DNA of 64,000 bases from a virus, in IMG/VR virus record IMGVR_UViG_3300044695_008209, positions 62,001 to 126,000 of that record, one strand, 5' to 3'. The notes below the pieces were generated by a model, which was not told where the DNA came from, searched no databases, and was given only the letters and a program-made list of their open reading frames with translations. The position numbers were made by a program, and so were the translations under genes. Below are positions 27,786 to 34,484 of this stretch, piece by piece. Numbering within the stretch: the stretch's first letter is position 1; every line of letters starts with the position of its first letter.

Positions 27786-27974
27786 TCACCCTTGGACTGG
27801 AAGACCGAGGCGCAGAAGTTGCCCGAGGAGAGCGGCGTCGTCGCTGTTGACGTCCAGGTACACACCGAGGTTCTTCTCGGCCCACTGGTGCAGCTCCTCC
27901 GCAGACAAGCCGCGGAGGAGCGCCACGTCTACTTCAACGAAGCGCCCCGCCTTGGGGCTCTCCTCGCTGATCAG
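27786..27974 (-). CDS. Small acidic ORF with CTG start or -1 frameshift origin
   Basis: A 62-codon frame with near-uniform G/C third positions and an acidic, Leu-rich product (GLSAEELHQWAEKNLGV). There is no ATG, GTG or TTG at its front. The frame can begin at CTG overlapping the upstream TGA as CTGA, or be entered by -1 slippage from the upstream RG-rich gene, which it would extend. I cannot tell which. The coding nature is well supported by codon bias; the start is not. Confidence 0.5.
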   Translation of the reverse strand: MISEESPKAGRFVEVDVALLRGLSAEELHQWAEKNLGVYLDVNSDDAALLGQLLRLGLPVQG

Positions 27975-29047
27975 TCCGAGACACGCTTGGCGACGTCCGC
28001 CAGCGTCTTGTCCTTCTTGTCGATGTCGTCGAGGTAGATCGACTCGACGCCGACGTGCACCTCGGCGAGCTGGGCCTTCATGCCCTTCAGGGTCTTGGTG
28101 GTGTTCGCGTCCGCCGCGTCGACCTTGGCGTCGATCTCGCCGAGGCTCTTCTCGACCGCGTCGAGGCGCTTGCCGATCTCGTTCTGGCCGTCGAGCACCG
28201 CCTCGAGCAGCTTCACGAGCCCGCTGGCGAGCCCGCTGGTGTCACCGCCGCCCGAGGACTTGGTCTCGGACTTCGGCTCCTCCTTCGGCTCCTCGGACCC
28301 ACGCCCGCGGCCGCGACCGCGCGGCTCGTCCTTCGGCTCGTCCTTGGGCTTGTCCTCGGCTCCGCGGCCCCGGCCACGACCCCGCGGCTCGTCCTTCGGC
28401 TCCTCCTTCACGTCCTCCTTGGACTCCTCGGCGCGGCCCCGGCCACGGCCGCGCGGCTCTTCCTTGGGCTCCTCGGCCTTGCCGCGCCCGCGCCCGCGGG
28501 GCTCGTCCTTGGGCTCCTCCTTCGGCTCCTCGGCCTTCGCGCGGCCGCGACCGCGCGGCTCGTCCTTCGGCTCCTCGGCCTTGCCCCGGCCGCGACCGCG
28601 CGGCTCGTCCTTGGTCTCGGGGGCCTTGCCGCCCCCGCCACCCTTCTTGGCCGCGGCGCTGAGCTCGAGGACCTCGCTCTCGTCGAGCTCCTCGATGCCC
28701 GGGAACGCGTCCTTGAGGATCTCGTAGAGCCCGTCGATGTCCATCTGGAAGAGCTTGAGGTCGTTGGGCTTGGCGAGGCCCGCGTCGACGGCGAGCTGGC
28801 GGAGGGTGGGCTTCTTGACACTGGCCATGATGTTCGGTTCCTTGGTAGACGATGGGGGATTCGGGGTAGGGAGTAAGGAGTGCGCGCCCATCTCTTCGAG
28901 CACCCTCACCCTCGCAGCCTGTACACCAGGCTGCGCATCTTCGTAGAGTTCGCAGCGACTCCTATCGACGAGCATCTGGGCGGTCACCCGTTTGCATCGA
29001 GAGAGGTGTTCGCACCCTAAGCAGCTGCCACGCTCAGAGCATGTCAC
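27971..29047 (-). CDS. RG-rich low-complexity protein with Cys-rich head and coiled-coil tail
   Basis: A 358-residue protein from a GTG that overlaps the upstream stop by 14 bases. Residues 3-32 contain Cys at 3, 9, 12, 18 and 32, a zinc-type head. Residues about 74-130 form a helical acidic domain. Residues about 140-275 alternate PK(D/E)EP with RGRGRG runs. Residues 280-358 are a predicted coiled coil. An internal ATG at 28828 with AAGGA upstream would give a 285-residue product without the Cys head, so two products are possible. RG-type stretches often bind nucleic acid, and the mix of acidic and basic blocks suggests condensation or scaffolding. The function is not established. Confidence 0.6.
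   Translation of the reverse strand: MTCSERGSCLGCEHLSRCKRVTAQMLVDRSRCELYEDAQPGVQAARVRVLEEMGAHSLLPTPNPPSSTKEPNIMASVKKPTLRQLAVDAGLAKPNDLKLFQMDIDGLYEILKDAFPGIEELDESEVLELSAAAKKGGGGGKAPETKDEPRGRGRGKAEEPKDEPRGRGRAKAEEPKEEPKDEPRGRGRGKAEEPKEEPRGRGRGRAEESKEDVKEEPKDEPRGRGRGRGAEDKPKDEPKDEPRGRGRGRGSEEPKEEPKSETKSSGGGDTSGLASGLVKLLEAVLDGQNEIGKRLDAVEKSLGEIDAKVDAADANTTKTLKGMKAQLAEVHVGVESIYLDDIDKKDKTLADVAKRVSD
28265..28625. repeat. Imperfect tandem repeats encoding PKDEP-RGRGRG units
   Basis: Seven or so units of roughly 40-60 bases, each coding for a Lys/Glu/Pro stretch followed by an Arg-Gly stretch, lie inside the RG-rich gene. Unit length varies, so expansion and contraction by slippage or recombination is likely. 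Confidence 0.75.
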
Positions 29048-29363
29048 GGCTAAATCCCGTGGTACGCCCGTCCCCCCAACACCGCATCACGGTGAGATCG
29101 GGACATCCGAACGTAGTGCATTTTCCGTCGCACCCAGGAAGCTGGCTGAGGAGCCGGTTCTTGTGCTTCGTGATGTGCGCCTGCATCGCCTTCCGGCGCT
29201 CCTGCAGTCGGTCTTCGGGCAGACCCTCCTCCGTGAGGATCAGCTCGACGAGGTCGGCCCGGTTGTTGTCGCGAGACACGTTCCCGAGCCCTGCGACTCG
29301 TGCCACCTGGACGAGCTCGCTGCGGTTCATCTGGCTCAGCATGCTGCGGATGTCGTCAGCCAC
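29034..29363 (-). CDS. SAP/HeH-like DNA-binding protein with Cys cluster
   Basis: A 109-residue protein. Residues about 8-50 have a SAP/HeH-like helix-extension-helix pattern (SELVQVARVAGLGN, then NRADLVELIL), a fold that binds DNA. Residues about 78-95 contain a Cys cluster (CDGKCTTFGC, then C), which may bind zinc. It overlaps RusA upstream and the RG-rich gene downstream, within the recombination/replication operon. Specific function unknown. Confidence 0.6.
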   Translation of the reverse strand: MADDIRSMLSQMNRSELVQVARVAGLGNVSRDNNRADLVELILTEEGLPEDRLQERRKAMQAHITKHKNRLLSQLPGCDGKCTTFGCPDLTVMRCWGDGRTTGFSRDML

Positions 29364-29865
29364 GTAGGTCTCGCAGGTAGGGGGTGGGGACGCCGTAGCG
29401 TTCTGGGTCTGCCTCTTCCAGGATCATGTGCACCTCTGGTATAGCGCTGTCCCCGCCGACCAGCTTCACACCGTGACCCTCCCAGAAGAGGGAGTCATCA
29501 ATCCCGATCGCTTCCGCGAGTGCGTCCTCGAGGAGCTTACGCCTATTCGTGGTATCGACTCGCTTATACGGACTTTTCGTCGTTCCTTTCAGCCACCCGG
29601 CCGTGAGGAGCTCGTCCGAGGGGAAGACGAAGATGAAGGACAGCTCGTACACCGTCCACGGCTTGTGCTCCCGGACGAACTTCTGCACCTCGATGAAGTA
29701 GGCGTCGTTGATGTGGCGCACGACCAGCTTCTTGTAGTTCAGCGCCTCCGTCGTGTACCTGATCATCGCGTGGCGCTTGCCACCGTACTGGGTGTAACCG
29801 ACGTCGCGGATGTGGTTGTCCGACGGGGGCAGGACGCCGTACGAGATGCTCAGGCAGCGCGTCAT
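29356..29865 (-). CDS. RusA-like Holliday junction resolvase
   Basis: A 169-residue protein, the usual length scale for phage RusA relatives. Residues 101-124 (KRVDTTNRRKLLEDALAEAI, then GIDDS) match the RusA core K-x-D-x-x-N...DAL...DD. The likely metal ligands are Asp104, Asp114 and Asp123/124. It would cut four-way junctions in replicating or packaging DNA. It overlaps the upstream gene by four bases and shares the operon with a Cas4-like nuclease and a RecA-like protein, consistent with recombination-dependent replication. Confidence 0.72.
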   Translation of the reverse strand: MTRCLSISYGVLPPSDNHIRDVGYTQYGGKRHAMIRYTTEALNYKKLVVRHINDAYFIEVQKFVREHKPWTVYELSFIFVFPSDELLTAGWLKGTTKSPYKRVDTTNRRKLLEDALAEAIGIDDSLFWEGHGVKLVGGDSAIPEVHMILEEADPERYGVPTPYLRDLRG

Positions 29866-30470
29866 TCGCGCTCTCGGCCGCGCCGGCGGAACCTGTCCGC
29901 TCCGGGGTGGTCCTGCGGGATCCGGTCGACGCTGCCACCGCGGAAGCCCATGTCGAGCTCCATGCGCTTCGTCTCGATGATGCGCGAGATGAACTTCGCG
30001 TCGCGGGCCGCCCCCTCGGCGATCGTCGTGAGGAGCTCGAAGTAGGTCTTGGCCTCGATGTAGTTCGCGTTGGCCTCGATGTAGCGAACGTCGAGCGCGG
30101 CGAGGTCCGCCTTCTCCTGTGCGGTGCCCACCTTGGACTTCCGCACGGCGGCGAGCACCATGTCGAGCTTCTCCTTCGAGGAGAGCATCTCCGCCCGGGC
30201 CAGGACCACCTGCCCGGCCGTGTAGTCGGTGAAGGCCACCTGCAGGCCGTAGTACTCCCCGATCTCATTGGGCTTGAGCGAGGGCAGGTTGATGGGGACG
30301 CGCCCGTCGTAGACGCGCCCGTTCGACATGACCGGCGGGGTGCTCCGCAGCTCGAGGCCGGTCTTCGCGAACTTCCGCAGCGCGCGATCCTCGGCCTCGT
30401 CGTAGCGGTCGAGCCCCTCCTCGAGGGGCATGGACATCAGGTCGTCGGCGTGTTGGGTTCCTCTGGCCAT
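29862..30470 (-). CDS. Unknown protein of the recombination operon
   Basis: A 202-residue protein. The ATG at 30470 is chosen because it directly follows the Cas4-like gene's stop; a longer frame upstream would run antisense-like through that gene. The middle and C-terminal half are long amphipathic helices rich in Ala, Glu and Lys (likely coiled coil), ending in an Arg-rich tail. No known motif. It could be an accessory factor for the flanking nucleases, judged only by position. Confidence 0.65.
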   Translation of the reverse strand: MARGTQHADDLMSMPLEEGLDRYDEAEDRALRKFAKTGLELRSTPPVMSNGRVYDGRVPINLPSLKPNEIGEYYGLQVAFTDYTAGQVVLARAEMLSSKEKLDMVLAAVRKSKVGTAQEKADLAALDVRYIEANANYIEAKTYFELLTTIAEGAARDAKFISRIIETKRMELDMGFRGGSVDRIPQDHPGADRFRRRGRERE

Positions 30471-30472
30471 GG

Positions 30473-31327
30473 CTATTTCCTCACGGTGAACGCCTTCCCG
30501 CCCTTCTTGTCGAGGCGCTGGGGACAGTCCTTGCTGTAGGGGCACTCCGCGCACTCCGCGGGCGACGCGTCGGCGATGGGCGGGGTGCCCTCGTCGAGAG
30601 ACTCCTGCACGCGCTCTCCCTTGGTGCGCGACCACCGACGGAACACCGAGGGGTCGTACACCTCGACGTACTCCTTGATGTCGTGAGGCCAGTCCTTCGA
30701 GATGTACAGGTACACCGTGAAGGGGGCGTCGAGGGCCGTCGCGTACAGCCCGCCGGCCTGGATCCTGTGCTCGCCCTTGGGCTCCTTCAGCGCGTTGAAC
30801 TCGGAGCCCATGCTCTTGATCTCGAGCACCCCGCGTACCTCTGGGAGCGTGACGAGACCGTCGGTGTTCCCGGCGACCAGCGTCCCGATCTCGATGCGCT
30901 TCTCGTCCTCGAACGCGTCGCCCAGGTCCTCGTGCAGGATCTCCTGGACGAGATCGTGCATCGCGTGCCCGATCTTGAAGGTGAACATGAGCGGCGGCTT
31001 GAACGTGGCCTGCGGCGCGAACTCGCCGGTCACGTCGTAGTACAGCCGCAGGACGCACTTGTCCGCCGAGGACGGGTGGATGACGCCTACCGTCCTCGGC
31101 TTGGGGCGCTTCCAGATCCCGGTGCCCTTGCAGTGGTGGCACTCCAGCCCCTCCGCGTCGATGGCCGTGATCTCGGCCAGGTACGCGGCGCGCGTGAGGC
31201 CGACCTCCTTGGACTTCCTCTGGAGCCCGGCGATGACGCGGCCGCGCAGGTTCAGCGCCTCCGCGGCCGCCTTGATGTCGCGGTCGTGCGCCCCCTTGAG
31301 GTCGTCGATGCTGTGGATGGGGGTCAT
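30473..31327 (-). CDS. Cas4/RecB-like Fe-S exonuclease
   Basis: A 284-residue PD-(D/E)XK nuclease. The core motifs are GHAMHDLVQ (His121), GNTDGLV (Asp156), GVLEIKS (Glu169, Lys171) and QAGGLY (Gln190, Tyr195). Cys91 together with Cys259, Cys262 and Cys268 gives the four-Cys iron-sulphur layout of Cas4/AddB-type enzymes. An extra CHHC pair at 63-66 may bind zinc. It likely resects DNA ends during recombination or degrades host DNA. No Cas1/Cas2 or CRISPR array is visible, so a CRISPR role is not supported. Confidence 0.8.
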   Translation of the reverse strand: MTPIHSIDDLKGAHDRDIKAAAEALNLRGRVIAGLQRKSKEVGLTRAAYLAEITAIDAEGLECHHCKGTGIWKRPKPRTVGVIHPSSADKCVLRLYYDVTGEFAPQATFKPPLMFTFKIGHAMHDLVQEILHEDLGDAFEDEKRIEIGTLVAGNTDGLVTLPEVRGVLEIKSMGSEFNALKEPKGEHRIQAGGLYATALDAPFTVYLYISKDWPHDIKEYVEVYDPSVFRRWSRTKGERVQESLDEGTPPIADASPAECAECPYSKDCPQRLDKKGGKAFTVRK

Positions 31328-31779
31328 TGATTCTCACGGTAGTTGGTAAGGAGTTGCTCGAACCAGTCGCTCGGCAGGACGACGAACTGCTCGCGCAGGT
31401 TGTCCTCGAAGGCGATGCGCATGATGGGGATCTCGTCCCCCTGCGCGGCTGCTGCGATCTTCCGGAGGTCAGCGCGTCGCAGCACGAAGGAGTCCTTCGT
31501 CGTGGTCTTGTCCTCCTCCCGGAGCAGACCCCTGATCTTCACGTCGCCCTTGTCCTTCCCGGCGCCGGAGTTGGCAGTGAGCCTCCCGCCGACGCTGCGG
31601 GCGTTGAACTTCTCCTGGCGACTCGAGCGCCCGCGGGTCGTCTCGCGCTTCGGCAGGCGCTTCTTCTCGTGCGGGTCGCCGAACTGGAAGTCGCACGCCC
31701 TGCAGACGTAGCCACGACCAGCCGGCGCCTCCGACACGTTGATCCGCAGCGTGCACTGCGGGCACATCGGCACTCGCAC
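31324..31779 (-). CDS. Zinc-ribbon PD-(D/E)XK nuclease, Hjc-like
   Basis: A 151-residue protein. Residues 6-29 form a zinc ribbon (CPQC, then CRAC). Residues about 62-140 match a phage endonuclease family with SGAGKDKGDVKIRG (Asp), REEDKTTTKDSFVLRR (Glu/Lys) and a DLRKIAAAA helix, the GD...E-x-K pattern of PD-(D/E)XK resolvase-like enzymes. A structure-selective DNA-cutting role is likely. It overlaps the Cas4-like gene by four bases. Confidence 0.6.
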   Translation of the reverse strand: MRVPMCPQCTLRINVSEAPAGRGYVCRACDFQFGDPHEKKRLPKRETTRGRSSRQEKFNARSVGGRLTANSGAGKDKGDVKIRGLLREEDKTTTKDSFVLRRADLRKIAAAAQGDEIPIMRIAFEDNLREQFVVLPSDWFEQLLTNYRENQ

Positions 31780-32976
31780 TTATGGCACCAACGCCACGTT
31801 CGCTGCGCGGAGGATCTCCTCGGTGAGCTCCCCGATGAGGTCGCACGACACGATGGCCGCGGCCGCCTTGTCCTTGCTCGCCCCGAGGATGAGGCCGCTG
31901 TAGGAGTACGAGTTCCCGTTCTTGTCGATGAGGTCGTACTCCAGGCCGAGGCGGAGGAGGAGCTCCCCCATGTCGATGTCGCAGTCGGCGAACATGTAGT
32001 TGTACTGGCCGGTGTGCCCCTCGTACCCGCCCGCCTTCTGCTTGGTGATCTCCCACTTCTCGACCTTGCCGACGCGCTCCTTGTCGTCGTCGCTGCCCTT
32101 CGTCACCCACGCCATGCGCTGCAGCTCGACGGTGAGGAAGCGGGCGTGCTTCAGCGCCCACCCGCCCGACTCGTGCGTCTGCTTCTCGAAGGCCTGCGCC
32201 TTCAGCTTGTCGCGCACCTGGTTGATGCCGACGAAGCAGGTGAGGTTCGGGTTGCCCTTGGCGTCGGCCCCGAACGCGCTGGTGAGCTTCCGCATCAGCT
32301 TCGTGTTCAGCCCTGCGGGACCGCCCACACGGCTGTCCTTGTCGAAGCCCTGCTCCTCCTCGGCGTCCGTCAGGATGGACCCGAAGGAGTCGAGCGCGAC
32401 GATGTTGAAGTCGCCGCTGCCCACGAGGTCGACCGCGATCTCGAAGGACTCCTCGGCCGTGCTCGGCGGTACGACCACGAAGGTCCCCACCTGCACCTTG
32501 AGGGCCTCGCGCTCCGCCGCCGAGAGGGCCGGCAGGCGGAGCGACTTGCGACGCTGGTCCTCCTGCGCGATCTCGTCGTTCGACAGGGCGACCTTCACGC
32601 CGCAGCTGTGCCCCTGCGTCTTGTCGTAGGGGAGCTCGGTCCCGATGACAGCGATGGCGCACTCCTCGCCGTAGATGCGCTGCTGCCCGCGGATGAGACG
32701 GTTGAGCAGGAAGTTCTTCCCCTCGCCCGGCTTGCCGACGAGCATGGTCATGCCGCCGGCGGGAGCACCGCCGTTGGTCGCGATGTCGAGGTCCGGGATG
32801 CCGAAGGCCAGGCGACGCATCGCCCAGGGCATCGTGTACTCGTCCCCCATCATCACGTGGCCCGGGTACCGACCCTTCAGCGTGGTGACGAGGGTACGCA
32901 GGCGGTCTTGCTTCGCAGAGCGGGGGATCACGGGCTCTGCGCCCGGCTCCTCAGCGCTGGCTTTGCGTCGGGCCAT
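31780..32976 (-). CDS. RecA/UvsX-like recombinase
   Basis: A 398-residue protein. The Walker A is GKPGEGKN at 81-88, with Asn where Ser/Thr is usual. Walker B is NIVALDSFGS (Asp196). There is a DNA-loop-like region around residues 213-240 and FVGINQVRDK as the conserved Asn-Gln motif. It should coat ssDNA and catalyse strand exchange for recombination-dependent replication and repair. Its start lies inside the end of a zinc-ribbon gene (26-base overlap), implying coupled translation. RadA or a DnaB-type ATPase is less likely given the GINQVRD motif and length. Confidence 0.8.
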   Translation of the reverse strand: MARRKASAEEPGAEPVIPRSAKQDRLRTLVTTLKGRYPGHVMMGDEYTMPWAMRRLAFGIPDLDIATNGGAPAGGMTMLVGKPGEGKNFLLNRLIRGQQRIYGEECAIAVIGTELPYDKTQGHSCGVKVALSNDEIAQEDQRRKSLRLPALSAAEREALKVQVGTFVVVPPSTAEESFEIAVDLVGSGDFNIVALDSFGSILTDAEEEQGFDKDSRVGGPAGLNTKLMRKLTSAFGADAKGNPNLTCFVGINQVRDKLKAQAFEKQTHESGGWALKHARFLTVELQRMAWVTKGSDDDKERVGKVEKWEITKQKAGGYEGHTGQYNYMFADCDIDMGELLLRLGLEYDLIDKNGNSYSYSGLILGASKDKAAAAIVSCDLIGELTEEILRAANVALVP

Positions 32977-33139
32977 TCTTCTTCTCCTTCGGTTCCCACG
33001 GCTCGGATCCGCAGGAGGGGCAGTTCGGGGTGAGCCCCGCGTAGTTGACGTGAGCAGAGCCGCACTGGGGGCACGGGCGGCCCTTCATGCTGGCGATCTT
33101 GTCGAGTTCGCTGTCGAGCACGACGCCGTTCTTCTCCAT
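32951..33139 (-). CDS. Small zinc-ribbon protein
   Basis: A 62-residue protein. The ATG at 33139 was chosen because AGGAGG lies five bases upstream; a GTG at 33163 would add eight residues before that site. The body is a rubredoxin-like ribbon: CPQCGSAHVN, then CPSCGS. It overlaps the RecA-like gene, so it may be a recombinase or replication accessory. No specific family is assigned. Confidence 0.68.
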   Translation of the reverse strand: MEKNGVVLDSELDKIASMKGRPCPQCGSAHVNYAGLTPNCPSCGSEPWEPKEKKNGPTQSQR

Positions 33140-33166
33140 GACGACCTCCTGATGTGTACTCACACT

Positions 33167-33478
33167 CTAACCGGGAAGGGGCACGCCGGAGAGCTTCTTG
33201 CGAAGAGATCTCACGGGTCGAATCGTGAGGATGATCCTGCGCACCTCTGCCCGCTGCACGGCGTCCTCACCGTGCAGCGGATTCCCCACCACGGTGTCCC
33301 GCCGGTACGTGCGGATCGTGGGGATGACCCGGAAGAGTCCGCGCAGGATGACCTCACCCTGCTGCAGGAACTCCTCCTCGATGAGCACCCCGAGTTCATC
33401 CAGAACGTGTGCGACGACGTCCTTCGTGTACCCGGTGCGTGCTGCGACTTCGTCGCGCATCCGCGTGTGGGTGAGCAT
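33167..33478 (-). CDS. HU/IHF-like DNA-binding protein
   Basis: A 103-residue protein starting at the ATG that overlaps the MazG-like stop (TGATG). The HU layout is clear: an N-terminal helix pair (VAARTGYTKDVVAHVLDELG), then EFLQQGEVILRGLFRV leading into the DNA-binding arms, and a C-terminal strand-helix with IRPVRSLRKKL. It would bend or compact phage DNA, or assist recombination and packaging. It lacks the usual Arg-Asn-Pro arm tip; VVGNPLHGE takes its place. Confidence 0.78.
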   Translation of the reverse strand: MLTHTRMRDEVAARTGYTKDVVAHVLDELGVLIEEEFLQQGEVILRGLFRVIPTIRTYRRDTVVGNPLHGEDAVQRAEVRRIILTIRPVRSLRKKLSGVPLPG

Positions 33479-34107
33479 CAGCCCTGCTTGGGATCGGTGA
33501 GCGCCGCGCGCTCTGCTGCCAGATCGCGCTCCTCGAAGCGCACTCCGTCGTACTGCGCCGGGAACCGCGCACGGAGCTTCGCGATGTTCCGCGCCATCAC
33601 GGTCTCCCGGGAGATGCCGAAGGCCTGGCACACGCCTCCGACGCCGCGCCAGATGTCTCGCAGGGCCACGAACGCCGAGTCGGGGTTCAGGTCCTTGGCG
33701 TGGATCGCGTGGCGCCGAACGAGGTCTGCCCAGAGGCAGATGTACGCGACGAGGCGTCGTTCAGCTTCGGTCCGCGGGAGGGACATCAGCTCCTCCTCCG
33801 GATCATCGAAGTCCCGCAGGTTCAGGGCGTCGAGCCCGACGGCCCAGTACCACATGACGTCCCCGAGCTCCTCGAGGGTGTTCACGCGGTCCCCCCGCTC
33901 GATGGCCTGCTGGAGCTCGACGATCTCGGTCGACATCCCCAGCGCACTGTGGAGCAGGCGAACCTTCGCCTCCCCGATGATGCCCTGCATCCGGGGCTCG
34001 GTGAGGAGGATCTGCCCGTGCACGTGGATGTCGACGGGTACCTCGAAGTACGGCACCTTTTCGGTGCGCACGGCGTCCCGGACGTAGAGATGGACGGTCT
34101 CGTTCAC
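33478..34107 (-). CDS. MazG-like nucleotide pyrophosphohydrolase
   Basis: A 209-residue protein. The all-alpha NTP pyrophosphohydrolase motif is present: E-x2-E at 61/64 (TEIVELQQA) and E-x2-D at 80/83 (LEELGDVMWY). The C-terminal helix has the family's N-x-x-K-L-x-x-R-x-P ending (RNIAKLRARFP). The product likely hydrolyses (d)NTPs or alarmones, which phage MazG proteins are thought to do to tune host metabolism or clean the dNTP pool. It overlaps both neighbours by a few bases in the replication operon. Confidence 0.78.
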   Translation of the reverse strand: MNETVHLYVRDAVRTEKVPYFEVPVDIHVHGQILLTEPRMQGIIGEAKVRLLHSALGMSTEIVELQQAIERGDRVNTLEELGDVMWYWAVGLDALNLRDFDDPEEELMSLPRTEAERRLVAYICLWADLVRRHAIHAKDLNPDSAFVALRDIWRGVGGVCQAFGISRETVMARNIAKLRARFPAQYDGVRFEERDLAAERAALTDPKQG

Positions 34108-34484
34108 TTCTCGGTCTCCTTGGTGAAGGGGAGGGGGGTCTGCGCATCCGAGGGCTCATCCCCGGGACGCTCGTAGGGGGTGTACTGCTCGCGGTACGAA
34201 CGCGGGTCCGGGCCGCGCCCACAGAGGTGGTCGAACATCTGCGTGTACCAGACAGCCTTCCGCTCGTCCTCGTCCACGGGCCCCTTCAGGCCCTTGCGGT
34301 CGCGGTACTTGAAGGCGCAGGACGCGCAGTGAACGGCGAATGCCGCGTCCGCGATGCCGCATCCGGCCGCCAAGGCGTCCGTGAACCAGTCGCCGGCGCG
34401 GTCGCGGATGCGGTCGATCGTCTCTCGGCCCTCCGCGCTGTAGCGCACCGGCGCCACGTTGAAGCCGGTGTTGTCGTCGCTCAT
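34104..34484 (-). CDS. DUF3310-like phage protein
   Basis: A 126-residue protein with a DUF3310-type pattern: P-x-R-Y near the start (VAPVRYSAEGRETIDRIRD), then an A-x-x-KY-R-x-RK stretch (FKYRDRKGLKG), then DEDERKAVWYTQMF. The family is common near phage nucleotide-metabolism genes, and its biochemical role is unknown. Here it sits between the MazG-like protein and the DNA polymerase, in keeping with that context. Confidence 0.55.
   Translation of the reverse strand: MSDDNTGFNVAPVRYSAEGRETIDRIRDRAGDWFTDALAAGCGIADAAFAVHCASCAFKYRDRKGLKGPVDEDERKAVWYTQMFDHLCGRGPDPRSYREQYTPYERPGDEPSDAQTPLPFTKETEK

Noticed and set aside
28265-28625. Repeat array considered as a CRISPR
   Set aside because: Units vary in length, lie within a coding frame, have no conserved palindromic repeat and no spacer structure, and no cas1/cas2 is present. 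The Cas4-like gene alone is common in phages.
28055-28876. A + strand frame of 273 codons over the RG-rich gene
   Set aside because: Its Leu/Ala/Gly-rich product mirrors the repeat unit of the opposite strand, and the - strand frame fits the operon.
33140-33166. An extended GTG start for the zinc-ribbon protein at 33163
   Set aside because: A perfect AGGAGG lies between this GTG and the ATG at 33139, so the shorter form is favoured.
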